19,246 nt of DNA, taken from positions 1-19,246 of the forward strand of contig SFJM01000041.1 of the NCBI GenBank assembly GCA_004555915.1, read 5' to 3'. The translations under genes and the position numbers were made by a program. Below the pieces are notes generated by a model that was given only the letters and a program-made list of their open reading frames with translations, was not told the DNA's origin and ran no database searches. This document shows positions 12,461 through 19,246 of this stretch, one piece after another (position 1 is the first letter of the stretch; the number at the start of each line of letters is the position of its first letter). The stretch comes from Clostridiales bacterium (GTDB lineage Bacteria > Bacillota > Clostridia > Oscillospirales > Butyricicoccaceae).

Positions 12461-13003
12461 TCAATCGTCGTCGTTATCCTCGTCCTCTTCGTCTTCTTCA
12501 TCCTCGTCCGGTTCATCGATTGTGTCGAATTCAACCTCCGGGAAATCATCTGCCGGATAATCCTCCTCCGGATCATCCTCTTCGGGGATGTCAGAAAATG
12601 CAGGCTCATCCTCCTCCAGCGACGACATATCGAACTCCAGTTCCTCGCCGCATGCCGGACAGGAAATATTGCCCTGTTCCAGTGTTGCCTCATCAATGAA
12701 GATCTCTTCGCCGCAGCTCGGGCAAACAACCTCAAACAACTCATTGTCCGGATCATAGCCCATGCCGTCCGCAGTGATTTCCTCCTCATCATAGGAGTCA
12801 TCCTCATCGTACAGATCTTCAATCATGGCATCCAGAACGCCCTGCAGTGCCTCGTTTTCCTCCTCCAGGTCGGTGATGGACAGTGCCATATCTTCCAGCA
12901 GCGCGATAATCTCCTTGAAAAGACGGCCTTCTTTTTTATCCACGTTGATTTCCAAACCTTCAAATAAGCCGCGCACATAAGCGACACGTTCGGTTACAGT
13001 CAT
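12461..13003 (-). CDS. CD1247-type protein with zinc ribbon and acidic tail
   Basis: A 180-residue soluble protein typical of Clostridia. Residues 1-65 (MTVTERVAYVRGLFEGLEINVDKKEG...LEEENEALQGVLDAMIEDL) match the CD1247 N-terminal domain and form a helical, probably coiled-coil part. Residues 92-120 carry a zinc ribbon, C94-P-S-C97 and C115-P-A-C118. From about 123 the chain is almost all Asp/Glu and ends in a run of acidic residues, so it is probably disordered. Function is unknown. The start is ATG 13003, with AGGAGG 8-9 nt upstream; the longer frame from 13036 has no site. It lies 54 bp after efp in the same direction, most likely co-transcribed, and ends at a strong terminator. Confidence 0.85.
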   Translation of the reverse strand: MTVTERVAYVRGLFEGLEINVDKKEGRLFKEIIALLEDMALSITDLEEENEALQGVLDAMIEDLYDEDDSYDEEEITADGMGYDPDNELFEVVCPSCGEEIFIDEATLEQGNISCPACGEELEFDMSSLEEDEPAFSDIPEEDDPEEDYPADDFPEVEFDTIDEPDEDEEDEEDEDNDDD

Positions 13004-13057
13004 GGTTCCATTCCTCCTTTTCGGGTTCGTCAGCAATGGTTACGGGACAGGAGGCAA

Positions 13058-13618
13058 TTACTCCTTCGCACGCTCCAGATATTCACCGGTACGGGTATCG
13101 ATCTTGATCTTCTCACCTGGCTCAATAAACAGCGGTACTTTAACCTCAGCACCGGTCTCAAGAGTAGCCGGCTTCAGCGTGTTAGTAGCAGTGTTGCCCT
13201 TGAAGCCCGGATCGGTCTCAGTGATTTCCAGAACAACAAACATCGGCGGTTCTACAGCAAATACATTGCCCTTATAGGACAGGATCTTGCAGACATCATT
13301 TTCTTTTACGAACTTAAAGCCATCCGGCAGCTTGTCAGCACTTACCGGCTCCTGCTCATAAGTCTCTGTATCCATAAAGTAGTACAGATCGCCATCATTA
13401 TACAGATACTGCATATCCTTGCGCTCAACGAAAGCTTCATCATACTTATCATTCGGGTTGAAGGAACGCTCGGTTACAGCGCCAGTCATAACGTTCTTCA
13501 TCTTAGTACGAACAAAAGCTGCGCCCTTGCCCGGCTTTACATGCTGGAAACTAACTACCTGATAAACCTGTCCATCCATTTCAAAGGTTACACCATTACG
13601 GAATTCGCCTGCAGTCAT
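13058..13618 (-). CDS. efp: Translation elongation factor P
   Basis: EF-P, 186 residues, full length with three beta-barrel domains. It binds between the P and E sites and rescues ribosomes stalled on polyproline. Domain I has the conserved loop QHVKPGKGAAFVR with Lys31 at the tip, the position that is modified in other bacteria. Domain II includes FNPNDKYDEAFVERKDMQYLYNDGDLYYFMDTETYEQ. Domain III has GNTATNTLKPATLETGAEVKVPLFIEPGEKIKIDTRTGEYLER, the EF-P signature. The PGKG loop resembles the Bacillus type; no EpmA/B or EarP-type modification gene is visible in the window. The ATG has GGAGGAG 8 nt upstream and its own promoter at 13672-13700. It is followed by the CD1247-like gene, a common neighbourhood with the M24 peptidase. 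Confidence 0.97.
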   Translation of the reverse strand: MTAGEFRNGVTFEMDGQVYQVVSFQHVKPGKGAAFVRTKMKNVMTGAVTERSFNPNDKYDEAFVERKDMQYLYNDGDLYYFMDTETYEQEPVSADKLPDGFKFVKENDVCKILSYKGNVFAVEPPMFVVLEITETDPGFKGNTATNTLKPATLETGAEVKVPLFIEPGEKIKIDTRTGEYLERAKE

Positions 13619-13671
13619 AAATTAACTCCTCCATATTAACATTAAATGTAAATTTCATATAATCTTTTATT

Positions 13672-13700
13672 ATTCTACCCTATCACACCGGTTTTTGCAA
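13672..13700 (-). promoter_or_regulatory. efp promoter
   Basis: On the minus strand TTGCAA (13695-13700) and TAGAAT (13672-13677) are 17 bp apart, just beyond the stop codon of the M24 peptidase gene. It allows efp to be made independently of the two upstream genes. Confidence 0.7.
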
Positions 13701-13703
13701 GCC

Positions 13704-14768
13704 TTACTTGCAAATTGTCAGCTGTTTCGGCGCATTTGTCAAATCCAGACAGCCATCCGGCGTAATACACAGCATATCCTCAATACGGACACCAAACCGG
13801 CCGGGGATATAAATGCCCGGTTCCGCGGAAATGATGTTGCCTGCCGCCAGTTTTTTCTGGGTCCGCGGCGCAGCCACCGGCTGTTCATGGATATCAATGC
13901 CAATGCCATGGCCAAAGCTGTGGCCGAAGCAGGAGCCATAGCCCTCTGCCGCGATAATATCCCTTGCCGCCTTGTCCACCATGGCGCCGGTCACTCCCGG
14001 CTTTGCCGCCGCAATGCCGGCCTCCTGGGCACGCAGGACAATGTGGTATACCTTCTCCATTTCCTCCGTGGCATATTCCACTGCCACGGTACGGGTCATA
14101 TCCGAGCAATAGCCTTCTACCGTGCAGCCAAAATCCATCGTCACAAAATCCCCTGGCTCCAGCAGCTTCTCCGACGGCACGCCATGGGGCATGGAGGATT
14201 TTTTGCCGGAAACCACAATCGGGTCAAAGGACATTTTTTCTCCGCCGTAATCCAGCATCCGGAATTCCAGCAGGGCGGCAATATGCTTTTCGGTCACACC
14301 CGCCCGGATATCCGGAAGGGTTTCCGCCAGTGCACGCTCGGCAATGCGCTGTGCGGCAATACAGCAGTCAACCTCCTCCTGCCGTTTGACCTCCCGCAGG
14401 TCGCCTAACAGCGAACCCATGGGCACCATCTTTGCCTCCAGCGCCTGCTCCCACTGGGTATAGTCCGCACAGGTCATAAAGCCTTCCTCATAGGCAATGG
14501 TTTTTACGCCATCCTGCCGGCAGGCTGCATTGACCATATCCGCATAGGACCGGCGCACCATGTCCACACAAAAGCCTTCCCCGATACGTTTTTTCGCCGC
14601 TTCAATATAGCGGAAATCGGTGAACAGATAACCACCGCTGGCATCAATCATGCATACACCTGCGGAAGACGGAAATCCGGTTGCATACCGGCGGTTCTGC
14701 GGGCTGGTAATTAATACTGCGTCAAAATCTGCCTGACGCAGTGCGTCCTGAATTTGTTTCAGCATCAT
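13704..14768 (-). CDS. M24 family Xaa-Pro peptidase
   Basis: A 354-residue two-domain metallopeptidase of the aminopeptidase P/prolidase type, cleaving X-Pro bonds in the cytoplasm. Residues 1-125 are the creatinase N domain (DAVLITSPQNRRYATGF, YLFTDFRYIEAAKK). Residues about 133-350 form the pita-bread catalytic domain. The dinuclear metal ligands are all present: Asp212 (VTMDFG), Asp223 (YCSDMTRT), His287 (FGHSFGHGIG), Glu316 (ISAEPGIY) and Glu330 (GVRIEDM). His195 in MPHG is also conserved. GAGGGA precedes the start; translation may begin at either of the first two adjacent ATG codons. It lies 24 bp after the TIM-barrel gene, so the two form an operon; efp follows with its own promoter. 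Pairing of an Xaa-Pro peptidase with efp is common in Firmicutes. Confidence 0.95.
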   Translation of the reverse strand: MMLKQIQDALRQADFDAVLITSPQNRRYATGFPSSAGVCMIDASGGYLFTDFRYIEAAKKRIGEGFCVDMVRRSYADMVNAACRQDGVKTIAYEEGFMTCADYTQWEQALEAKMVPMGSLLGDLREVKRQEEVDCCIAAQRIAERALAETLPDIRAGVTEKHIAALLEFRMLDYGGEKMSFDPIVVSGKKSSMPHGVPSEKLLEPGDFVTMDFGCTVEGYCSDMTRTVAVEYATEEMEKVYHIVLRAQEAGIAAAKPGVTGAMVDKAARDIIAAEGYGSCFGHSFGHGIGIDIHEQPVAAPRTQKKLAAGNIISAEPGIYIPGRFGVRIEDMLCITPDGCLDLTNAPKQLTICK

Positions 14769-14792
14769 AAATCCCTCGATCCTGCTTCTGAT

Positions 14793-15662
14793 TCAAATGG
14801 TCTGCTTCATATACTTCTGATAAGTGGACATCATGGTTACCGCATCCTCTGCCTGTGTCCCGGCAGATTCACAGATAAACCGCGGCGTATAGCCCCGGGC
14901 GGCGGTTTCCATGGCAACCGGCTCAAATTCCGGGCCATAAAGGGTATCCGAAAAGGTCAGATGGCGTACCTCGCCACCCTTTCCATATTCAATTTTGGAA
15001 AAATGGCTGTGGAAGCTGCGGGCACGCTGTATGCCAATGGTGTTTTCCATCAGGTCAAACAATGCCGCCACTGCCTCACGGGTACACATGCCGCCATGGG
15101 TTCTGGCATTCAGATGTCCGAAATCTATACAGGGCAGCAGCCGGTCATCCAATGCAACCAGCTCCATGATTTCCTCTGCCGTACCAATGACATTGATTTT
15201 ACCCATGGTTTCCAGACAGATGGTGATATCATCATAGCCTGCCGCATCTTTTGCGTCCAGCAGCAGCCGGACATTGCTGCGACTGTTTTCCATCGCCTGT
15301 TCCCGTGTACGTTTTTTACCCACACCGCCGGTATGGACAACAATCCGGTCTGCTCCCATATCCTTTGCGGCACGGCAGCTGTCCAGCAGATACCGGAGAT
15401 TCTTTTCCTGTTGTTCCGCCTCATCGGTGGACAGATTGATAAAATACGGTGCATGCAGGGAAAGCGCGATGCCATGCTCCCTTGCTGCCTGTCCAATGCG
15501 CTGTGCGGTTTCCGTACCCACACGGACACCTCTGCCGCACTGGTATTCATAAGCTGTCAGGCCCATCCGGGCAATCCATGCGGGAGCGTCCGCCGTTGCA
15601 CGGAAGCCTGCCTGCGTAAAGGCATCCGAATTGCCCGCAGGACCAAATAATACATTCATCAT
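14793..15662 (-). CDS. Endonuclease IV-like TIM-barrel protein
   Basis: A 289-residue protein with the AP endonuclease family 2 barrel. Zinc-type ligands line up with E. coli Nfo: His70 (LSLHAPYFINL), His110 (IVVHTGG), Glu151 (ICLETMG), Asp180 and His183 (CIDFGHLNA), His218 (SFHSHF), His234 and Glu265 (ICESAG). The third-zinc Asp of the D-x-H motif appears to be Val232 (VRH). The best general call is a deoxyribonuclease IV relative, which would cut 5' to abasic sites; the missing ligand leaves activity open. Sugar isomerases share the fold, but the H-A-P-Y and N-A-R-T-H context favours the endonuclease branch. Two ATGs are adjacent (15662 and 15659), with AAGAAGG best spaced for the second. 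It is first in the unit with the M24 peptidase and is divergent from the 250-residue gene. Confidence 0.82.
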   Translation of the reverse strand: MMNVLFGPAGNSDAFTQAGFRATADAPAWIARMGLTAYEYQCGRGVRVGTETAQRIGQAAREHGIALSLHAPYFINLSTDEAEQQEKNLRYLLDSCRAAKDMGADRIVVHTGGVGKKRTREQAMENSRSNVRLLLDAKDAAGYDDITICLETMGKINVIGTAEEIMELVALDDRLLPCIDFGHLNARTHGGMCTREAVAALFDLMENTIGIQRARSFHSHFSKIEYGKGGEVRHLTFSDTLYGPEFEPVAMETAARGYTPRFICESAGTQAEDAVTMMSTYQKYMKQTI

Positions 15663-15770
15663 AAGCCTTCTTTCTGCTGCAATTTCGTGCTATACGCAAT
15701 TGCCTTATATAGTGTACTGGATTTTTTCCTGAATTGCAACCAGCATAAAAACGAATGGGAGGAAAAACAC

Positions 15771-16523
15771 ATGCATAATCAAACCAGCTGGATGATTGCC
15801 GCTGCCGGTACGGATGCCATACAGGCACGGGAAGCAGGCTTTACCTGCCTGCATTTATGCTCCCGTCTGTCTGCGGATGGCACTTTTTCCCTGTTATCCC
15901 ATCCCGCCAATTCCCGTGGGGATTTTTTAGGCATTGCAGACAGCGGTGGTGTGCCGCGGAAATGTGGTTCCTTTGCCTTTGATGCGGTATCTGCCGCACA
16001 ATCCCGGGGTTGTGCCGGTATTATGGCAGATTTTGAACGCCCTTTGCTGCAGGAGCTGACAGCTTCTCTCGACATGGAAACCCAGCGCAGCGATTTACAG
16101 CTGATGATTCCCCTGCCGCTGGCGGAATATGCCCCACACGCCTGTGTGATTGCAGATACGGCTGTTTCCGGCGGCAGTCTGGAGGACCGGTTTTCCGAGC
16201 TGCTGGAACGCTTCGGAGCAGACAGGCTTGCCGCCCAGCTGGTGTGCTCCTGTTCGGATTTCCCACTGCCCTGCTCCAATCCGGACGGCACGCCGCTGGC
16301 ACCAGAGGAATTCCAGTTCCTGCTTAACCGCACAGGAGCCGCGATTTTCTTCTCCCGTGAGCTGTGCGCAAAATATTTTACCTATTCCAGCGGTGATCAG
16401 GCACATTTTGTCCTGTTTGACGATGCAGACACCCTGCGTGCCAAGGTACGGGTATTATCCCGGCTGGGTGTGCGTCGGTTGATGGCAGTATATCCGGATG
16501 CCAAAAAAATGCATTTGCTTTAA
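15771..16523 (+). CDS. Unrecognised 250-residue protein, possible glycosidase-like TIM barrel
   Basis: I cannot name the family. Alternating hydrophobic strands and helices suggest a TIM barrel: MIAAAGTDAIQAREAGFTCLHL (8-29), GCAGIMADFE (80-89), LQLMIPLPLAEYA, CVIADTAVSGG, GAAIFFSRELC, HFVLFDDADTL and RLMAVYP. The GIMADFE strand end, with Asp87 and Glu89, resembles the D-x-E catalytic motif of GH18-type enzymes, and several spore-coat glycosidases have this shape, but this is weak evidence. There is no signal peptide, so it would be cytoplasmic or spore-associated. It is rich in cysteine (at least seven). The start is ATG 15771 with GGGAGG 8 nt upstream; the longer frame from 15687 has none. 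It is divergent from the endonuclease-like gene, with no clear promoter or terminator. Confidence 0.75.
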   Translation: MHNQTSWMIAAAGTDAIQAREAGFTCLHLCSRLSADGTFSLLSHPANSRGDFLGIADSGGVPRKCGSFAFDAVSAAQSRGCAGIMADFERPLLQELTASLDMETQRSDLQLMIPLPLAEYAPHACVIADTAVSGGSLEDRFSELLERFGADRLAAQLVCSCSDFPLPCSNPDGTPLAPEEFQFLLNRTGAAIFFSRELCAKYFTYSSGDQAHFVLFDDADTLRAKVRVLSRLGVRRLMAVYPDAKKMHLL

Positions 16524-16588
16524 TTCTTGTTTCGCACTCCTGACCTCACCGGTACGGATCAGAGGGCTGAAAAAATATCGGCGATTCA

Positions 16589-16617
16589 TTGTGTTTTATT
16601 ACCAAATATCCTATAAT
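16589..16617 (+). promoter_or_regulatory. Promoter for the SLH-domain protein gene
   Basis: TTGTGT (16589-16594), 17-bp spacer, consensus TATAAT (16612-16617), 31 bp upstream of the start codon. Confidence 0.8.
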
Positions 16618-16648
16618 AAAACCAACAACTTTATATAGGAGTGGTAAG

Positions 16649-19246
16649 ATGAAACACAAAAAACGTTTGCTTAGTTTTCTGCTGGCACTGTGCATGGTAT
16701 GTACCCTTATACCAGTGACAGCCTTTGCAGAAAACCAGACCGAACGGCAGCAGACACAGGCCGGACTGCCGTTCACCGATGTCAAACCCAGTGCGTGGTA
16801 TTACGATGCGGTCAGCTATGTGTATGAGCATAACCTGATGGCAGGTACCTCCACCACCATTTTCGAGCCGGAAACCGTCATGAACCGTGCTATGGTGGTA
16901 CAGATTCTGTACAACCGGGAAGGGAAACCGGCAGTTTCCGGCAGCGCATCCTTTCAGGATGTGGCAAGCAACGCATGGTATTACAATGCCGTCCAGTGGG
17001 CAAGTGCAAACAATGTTGCCTCCGGCGTGGGCGGTGGATTGTTCAATCCCAATGGCAAGGTCACCCGTGAACAGTTTGCGCAGTTCCTGTACAACTATGC
17101 CGGCAAACCGGCGGTGGAGGGCACGCTGGATTTCCCGGATGCGGCTCAGACTTCTGGCTGGGCGGTCAGCGCCATGACATGGGCAACCCAGAACAAGCTC
17201 ATCAACGGCAGCAAGCAGCCCAATGGTCAACTGCTGCTGAACCCTACCGGACAGACCACCCGTGCGCAGGCGGCTTCCATTCTGCGCGGGTTCTGTGAAA
17301 ACATTACCATCAATCTGGAGCCCTATTCCATCACAGACCTGACTGTCAGCGGACAGACGGTTACCGCCATTGTCAATGCACCGAGAACCTGTACCCTACA
17401 GGTGAAATTCCTCAACGAGAACACCGAAGCAGACCTGGGTATTTCTGCTACAGCAGAGGTTTCTGCCGGACTGGAACAGGCTGAAGTAAAGGCAACAACC
17501 ACCAAACTTCTGCCCACCCATTTCATTGCGGAGGTTTCTCTGGTGGACGGCAACGGCAAACAGCTGTGCAGCAAATTCACGTGTATCAAATACACCACCA
17601 ACTACGAGAAATTTGAAGCCCAGACTGTGGATGATTTCGCGGATGAAACCGTCATCAATTTTAACGATGACAAGACAGACAACTTCGGTGTTCTGGCAGA
17701 TACGGTTAAGGAACCGTCTGCCGCTTCCGGCAAAAATATCATTTCGGAAAATGCCAATGATACATACACCGTAACCAATATTGATGACACTGTAACAGCA
17801 CTCCATCCGGGTGATGAAGCGTTGTTCTATGATGCGGATGGTAAGGAAGTACTGGTTTCCATCGGCACCATCAAAATTTCCGGTACGACTGCAACCATCA
17901 CCCGCAATGAGGACGCAACACTGGAAGATTTCTATCAGGTGCTCAAGGTGGACATGTCGGTAGCTGCTGACCCGGAGGATATCGACATGCGTCAGGCGGA
18001 TGAAGGTGTCACGCTGCTGAATGAAAACGCAAAGCAGAGTAACAGTGACTCCGCTGTGCGCTCCGATGAAAAGGGCATTGAAATCATTGATGAGAATATT
18101 GATCTCTGCCGGTCCCTGGAATTTGGTCTGGACTACGAAACGAAGCATTTCAAGACGGGCGGCAAGCTGGAACTGAAAGAGATGATTTCGGTTGAAATAT
18201 CCTATGATGCCGTTCTGTTTGGTGAGGATTATCTATACTGCAAGATGCAGTCCGAAACCAAAGGATCTTTCAGCTTTGAAGTCAAGGCAAAGGTCGATAA
18301 TGATGACTCCGTCAAGAAACAAAAGGATGAAGCAACCATCAAGTTGGGCAAGATTCCATTCCCGCTCGGCTATGGATTTTCCTGCTCAGTTTCGTTGACC
18401 GTGCCGGTTGAAATCAGTCTGGAGGGCGGAGCTGCCATGGAAGCATCGTATTCCATGAAATCCGGTTTTACCTATTCCACAAAAGATGGAAGACAGAACA
18501 TTTCCAATAAGAGCTTTGACGTGACCTTTATTCAGGCTGAGGCGAAATTTGAAGTCAAAGCCGGCCCTAATCTAGCGTCCAGCATTGAATTTTTGAAGGA
18601 TGTTCTGAAGGGAGAGATCAGCGGACAGGCTGGCGGTGCGTTCGAAGCAGAAGCAAAAACCGGTTCGGTTGGTATCACAGATGCGGAATCCGTACATGCG
18701 TGCGCTCTGTGTGTAGACGGCGATGTGTATCTGTTTGCGAATGCCAAAGCAAAACTGAGCTATCAGATTTCCGATCATCTCAAGGGAACGCCGTTCAGCA
18801 TCACACTTTATGAAATTAAAAGACATTTGTCTACGTTTTATGTTTCTGTCATAAACGAAGATGACTCTCCGCTGAAGGGACAGCTCACCTTCGGCAAAGG
18901 AAGCTGCCCGAACCAGAAATACCGCACAACATTCCACGTGAAAAATACTGCGGGAACCGAAATCTCAGGCACTCAGGTCAGCGTAAAGAAAGGTGATACC
19001 ACTGTCGGTACCGTTGAGACAGGAAAGATACTCTACCTGTACAACGGCAGCTACAATGCGGCAAGTGAAGTGAACAGTAAAAAGCTGAGCAAAGACTTTA
19101 AGGTTAAAAGCAAGGCTTCCACTGTGACGCTGAGCGAGAAAACGGATGTGGTAACAGACCCGGACAATCCGGATGTACCCGATCCCGATCCGTCGGACAT
19201 CGTGGAAAGCGGTACCTGCGGTGACAATCTGACCTGGACGCTGGAT
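16649..19246 (+). CDS. Secreted S-layer-homology (SLH) protein, partial at the window end
   Basis: The frame stays open from ATG 16649 (AGGAG 7 nt upstream) to the last base: 866 residues with no stop. Signal peptide 1-27 (MKHKKRLLSFLLALCMVCTL...TAFA). Three SLH domains follow: about 40-98 (LPFTDVKPSAWYYDAV), 100-158 (ASFQDVASNAWYYNAVQWA) and 160-220 (LDFPDAAQTSGWAVSAMTWA). These normally attach proteins to pyruvylated cell-wall polymer. Residues about 221-835 are a long acidic, beta-rich region I cannot assign. A Pro/Asp linker (837-850, DPDNPDVPDPDP) leads into ESGTCGDNLTWTLD. In gut Firmicutes that motif usually opens a repeat module with BspA-type leucine-rich repeats, so more repeat domain probably lies beyond the window. 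Likely role: surface adhesion or scaffolding. Confidence 0.9.
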   Translation, partial: MKHKKRLLSFLLALCMVCTLIPVTAFAENQTERQQTQAGLPFTDVKPSAWYYDAVSYVYEHNLMAGTSTTIFEPETVMNRAMVVQILYNREGKPAVSGSASFQDVASNAWYYNAVQWASANNVASGVGGGLFNPNGKVTREQFAQFLYNYAGKPAVEGTLDFPDAAQTSGWAVSAMTWATQNKLINGSKQPNGQLLLNPTGQTTRAQAASILRGFCENITINLEPYSITDLTVSGQTVTAIVNAPRTCTLQVKFLNENTEADLGISATAEVSAGLEQAEVKATTTKLLPTHFIAEVSLVDGNGKQLCSKFTCIKYTTNYEKFEAQTVDDFADETVINFNDDKTDNFGVLADTVKEPSAASGKNIISENANDTYTVTNIDDTVTALHPGDEALFYDADGKEVLVSIGTIKISGTTATITRNEDATLEDFYQVLKVDMSVAADPEDIDMRQADEGVTLLNENAKQSNSDSAVRSDEKGIEIIDENIDLCRSLEFGLDYETKHFKTGGKLELKEMISVEISYDAVLFGEDYLYCKMQSETKGSFSFEVKAKVDNDDSVKKQKDEATIKLGKIPFPLGYGFSCSVSLTVPVEISLEGGAAMEASYSMKSGFTYSTKDGRQNISNKSFDVTFIQAEAKFEVKAGPNLASSIEFLKDVLKGEISGQAGGAFEAEAKTGSVGITDAESVHACALCVDGDVYLFANAKAKLSYQISDHLKGTPFSITLYEIKRHLSTFYVSVINEDDSPLKGQLTFGKGSCPNQKYRTTFHVKNTAGTEISGTQVSVKKGDTTVGTVETGKILYLYNGSYNAASEVNSKKLSKDFKVKSKASTVTLSEKTDVVTDPDNPDVPDPDPSDIVESGTCGDNLTWTLD

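Overview
The window looks like chromosome of a low-to-mid GC Clostridia member, probably a gut-type Oscillospirales/Ruminococcaceae relative. The signs are strong AGGAGG ribosome sites, canonical TTGACA/TATAAT promoters, a CD1247-type protein next to efp, YqeY, a PdaB-like deacetylase and an SLH-domain surface protein. I see no rRNA, tRNA, CRISPR array, prophage or intact insertion sequence. Species cannot be fixed from the sequence alone.

Layout. 1-2660 holds small single-gene units: an XRE repressor with a probable self-operator, an isochorismatase-family hydrolase divergent from a MarR regulator, and a PdaB-like polysaccharide deacetylase. 3235-4896 is a sodium:solute symporter of the YidK type behind a long, structured, gene-free upstream region. 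5241-5760 is an SH3b secreted protein frameshifted by an exact 40-bp tandem duplication, convergent with a small lipoprotein gene.

6950-10361 is the most coherent metabolic locus: a LacI-family regulator followed by iolG (inositol 2-dehydrogenase) and iolI (2-keto-myo-inositol isomerase). No iolB, C, D, E or J is visible. IolG plus IolI is enough in principle to interconvert myo- and D-chiro-inositol through their ketones. The symporter is a plausible uptake partner: it has the same expression-optimised codon use as iolG/iolI, and a 22-bp upstream block matches one upstream of iolG at 18 positions. The iolG leader carries a good promoter, an 18-bp perfect palindrome, a seven-codon mini-ORF and small hairpins.

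10523-15662 is a minus-strand housekeeping block: endonuclease-IV-like TIM barrel, M24 peptidase, EF-P (own promoter), CD1247-like zinc-ribbon protein, a cysteine-rich sigma-factor-like protein, YqeY, an unknown coupled small protein and a DUF6514-like small protein. Terminators split it into several units. 15771-16523 (+) is an unrecognised protein with a weak glycosidase-like motif. 16649 to the right edge is a secreted protein with three SLH domains, cut off by the window end.
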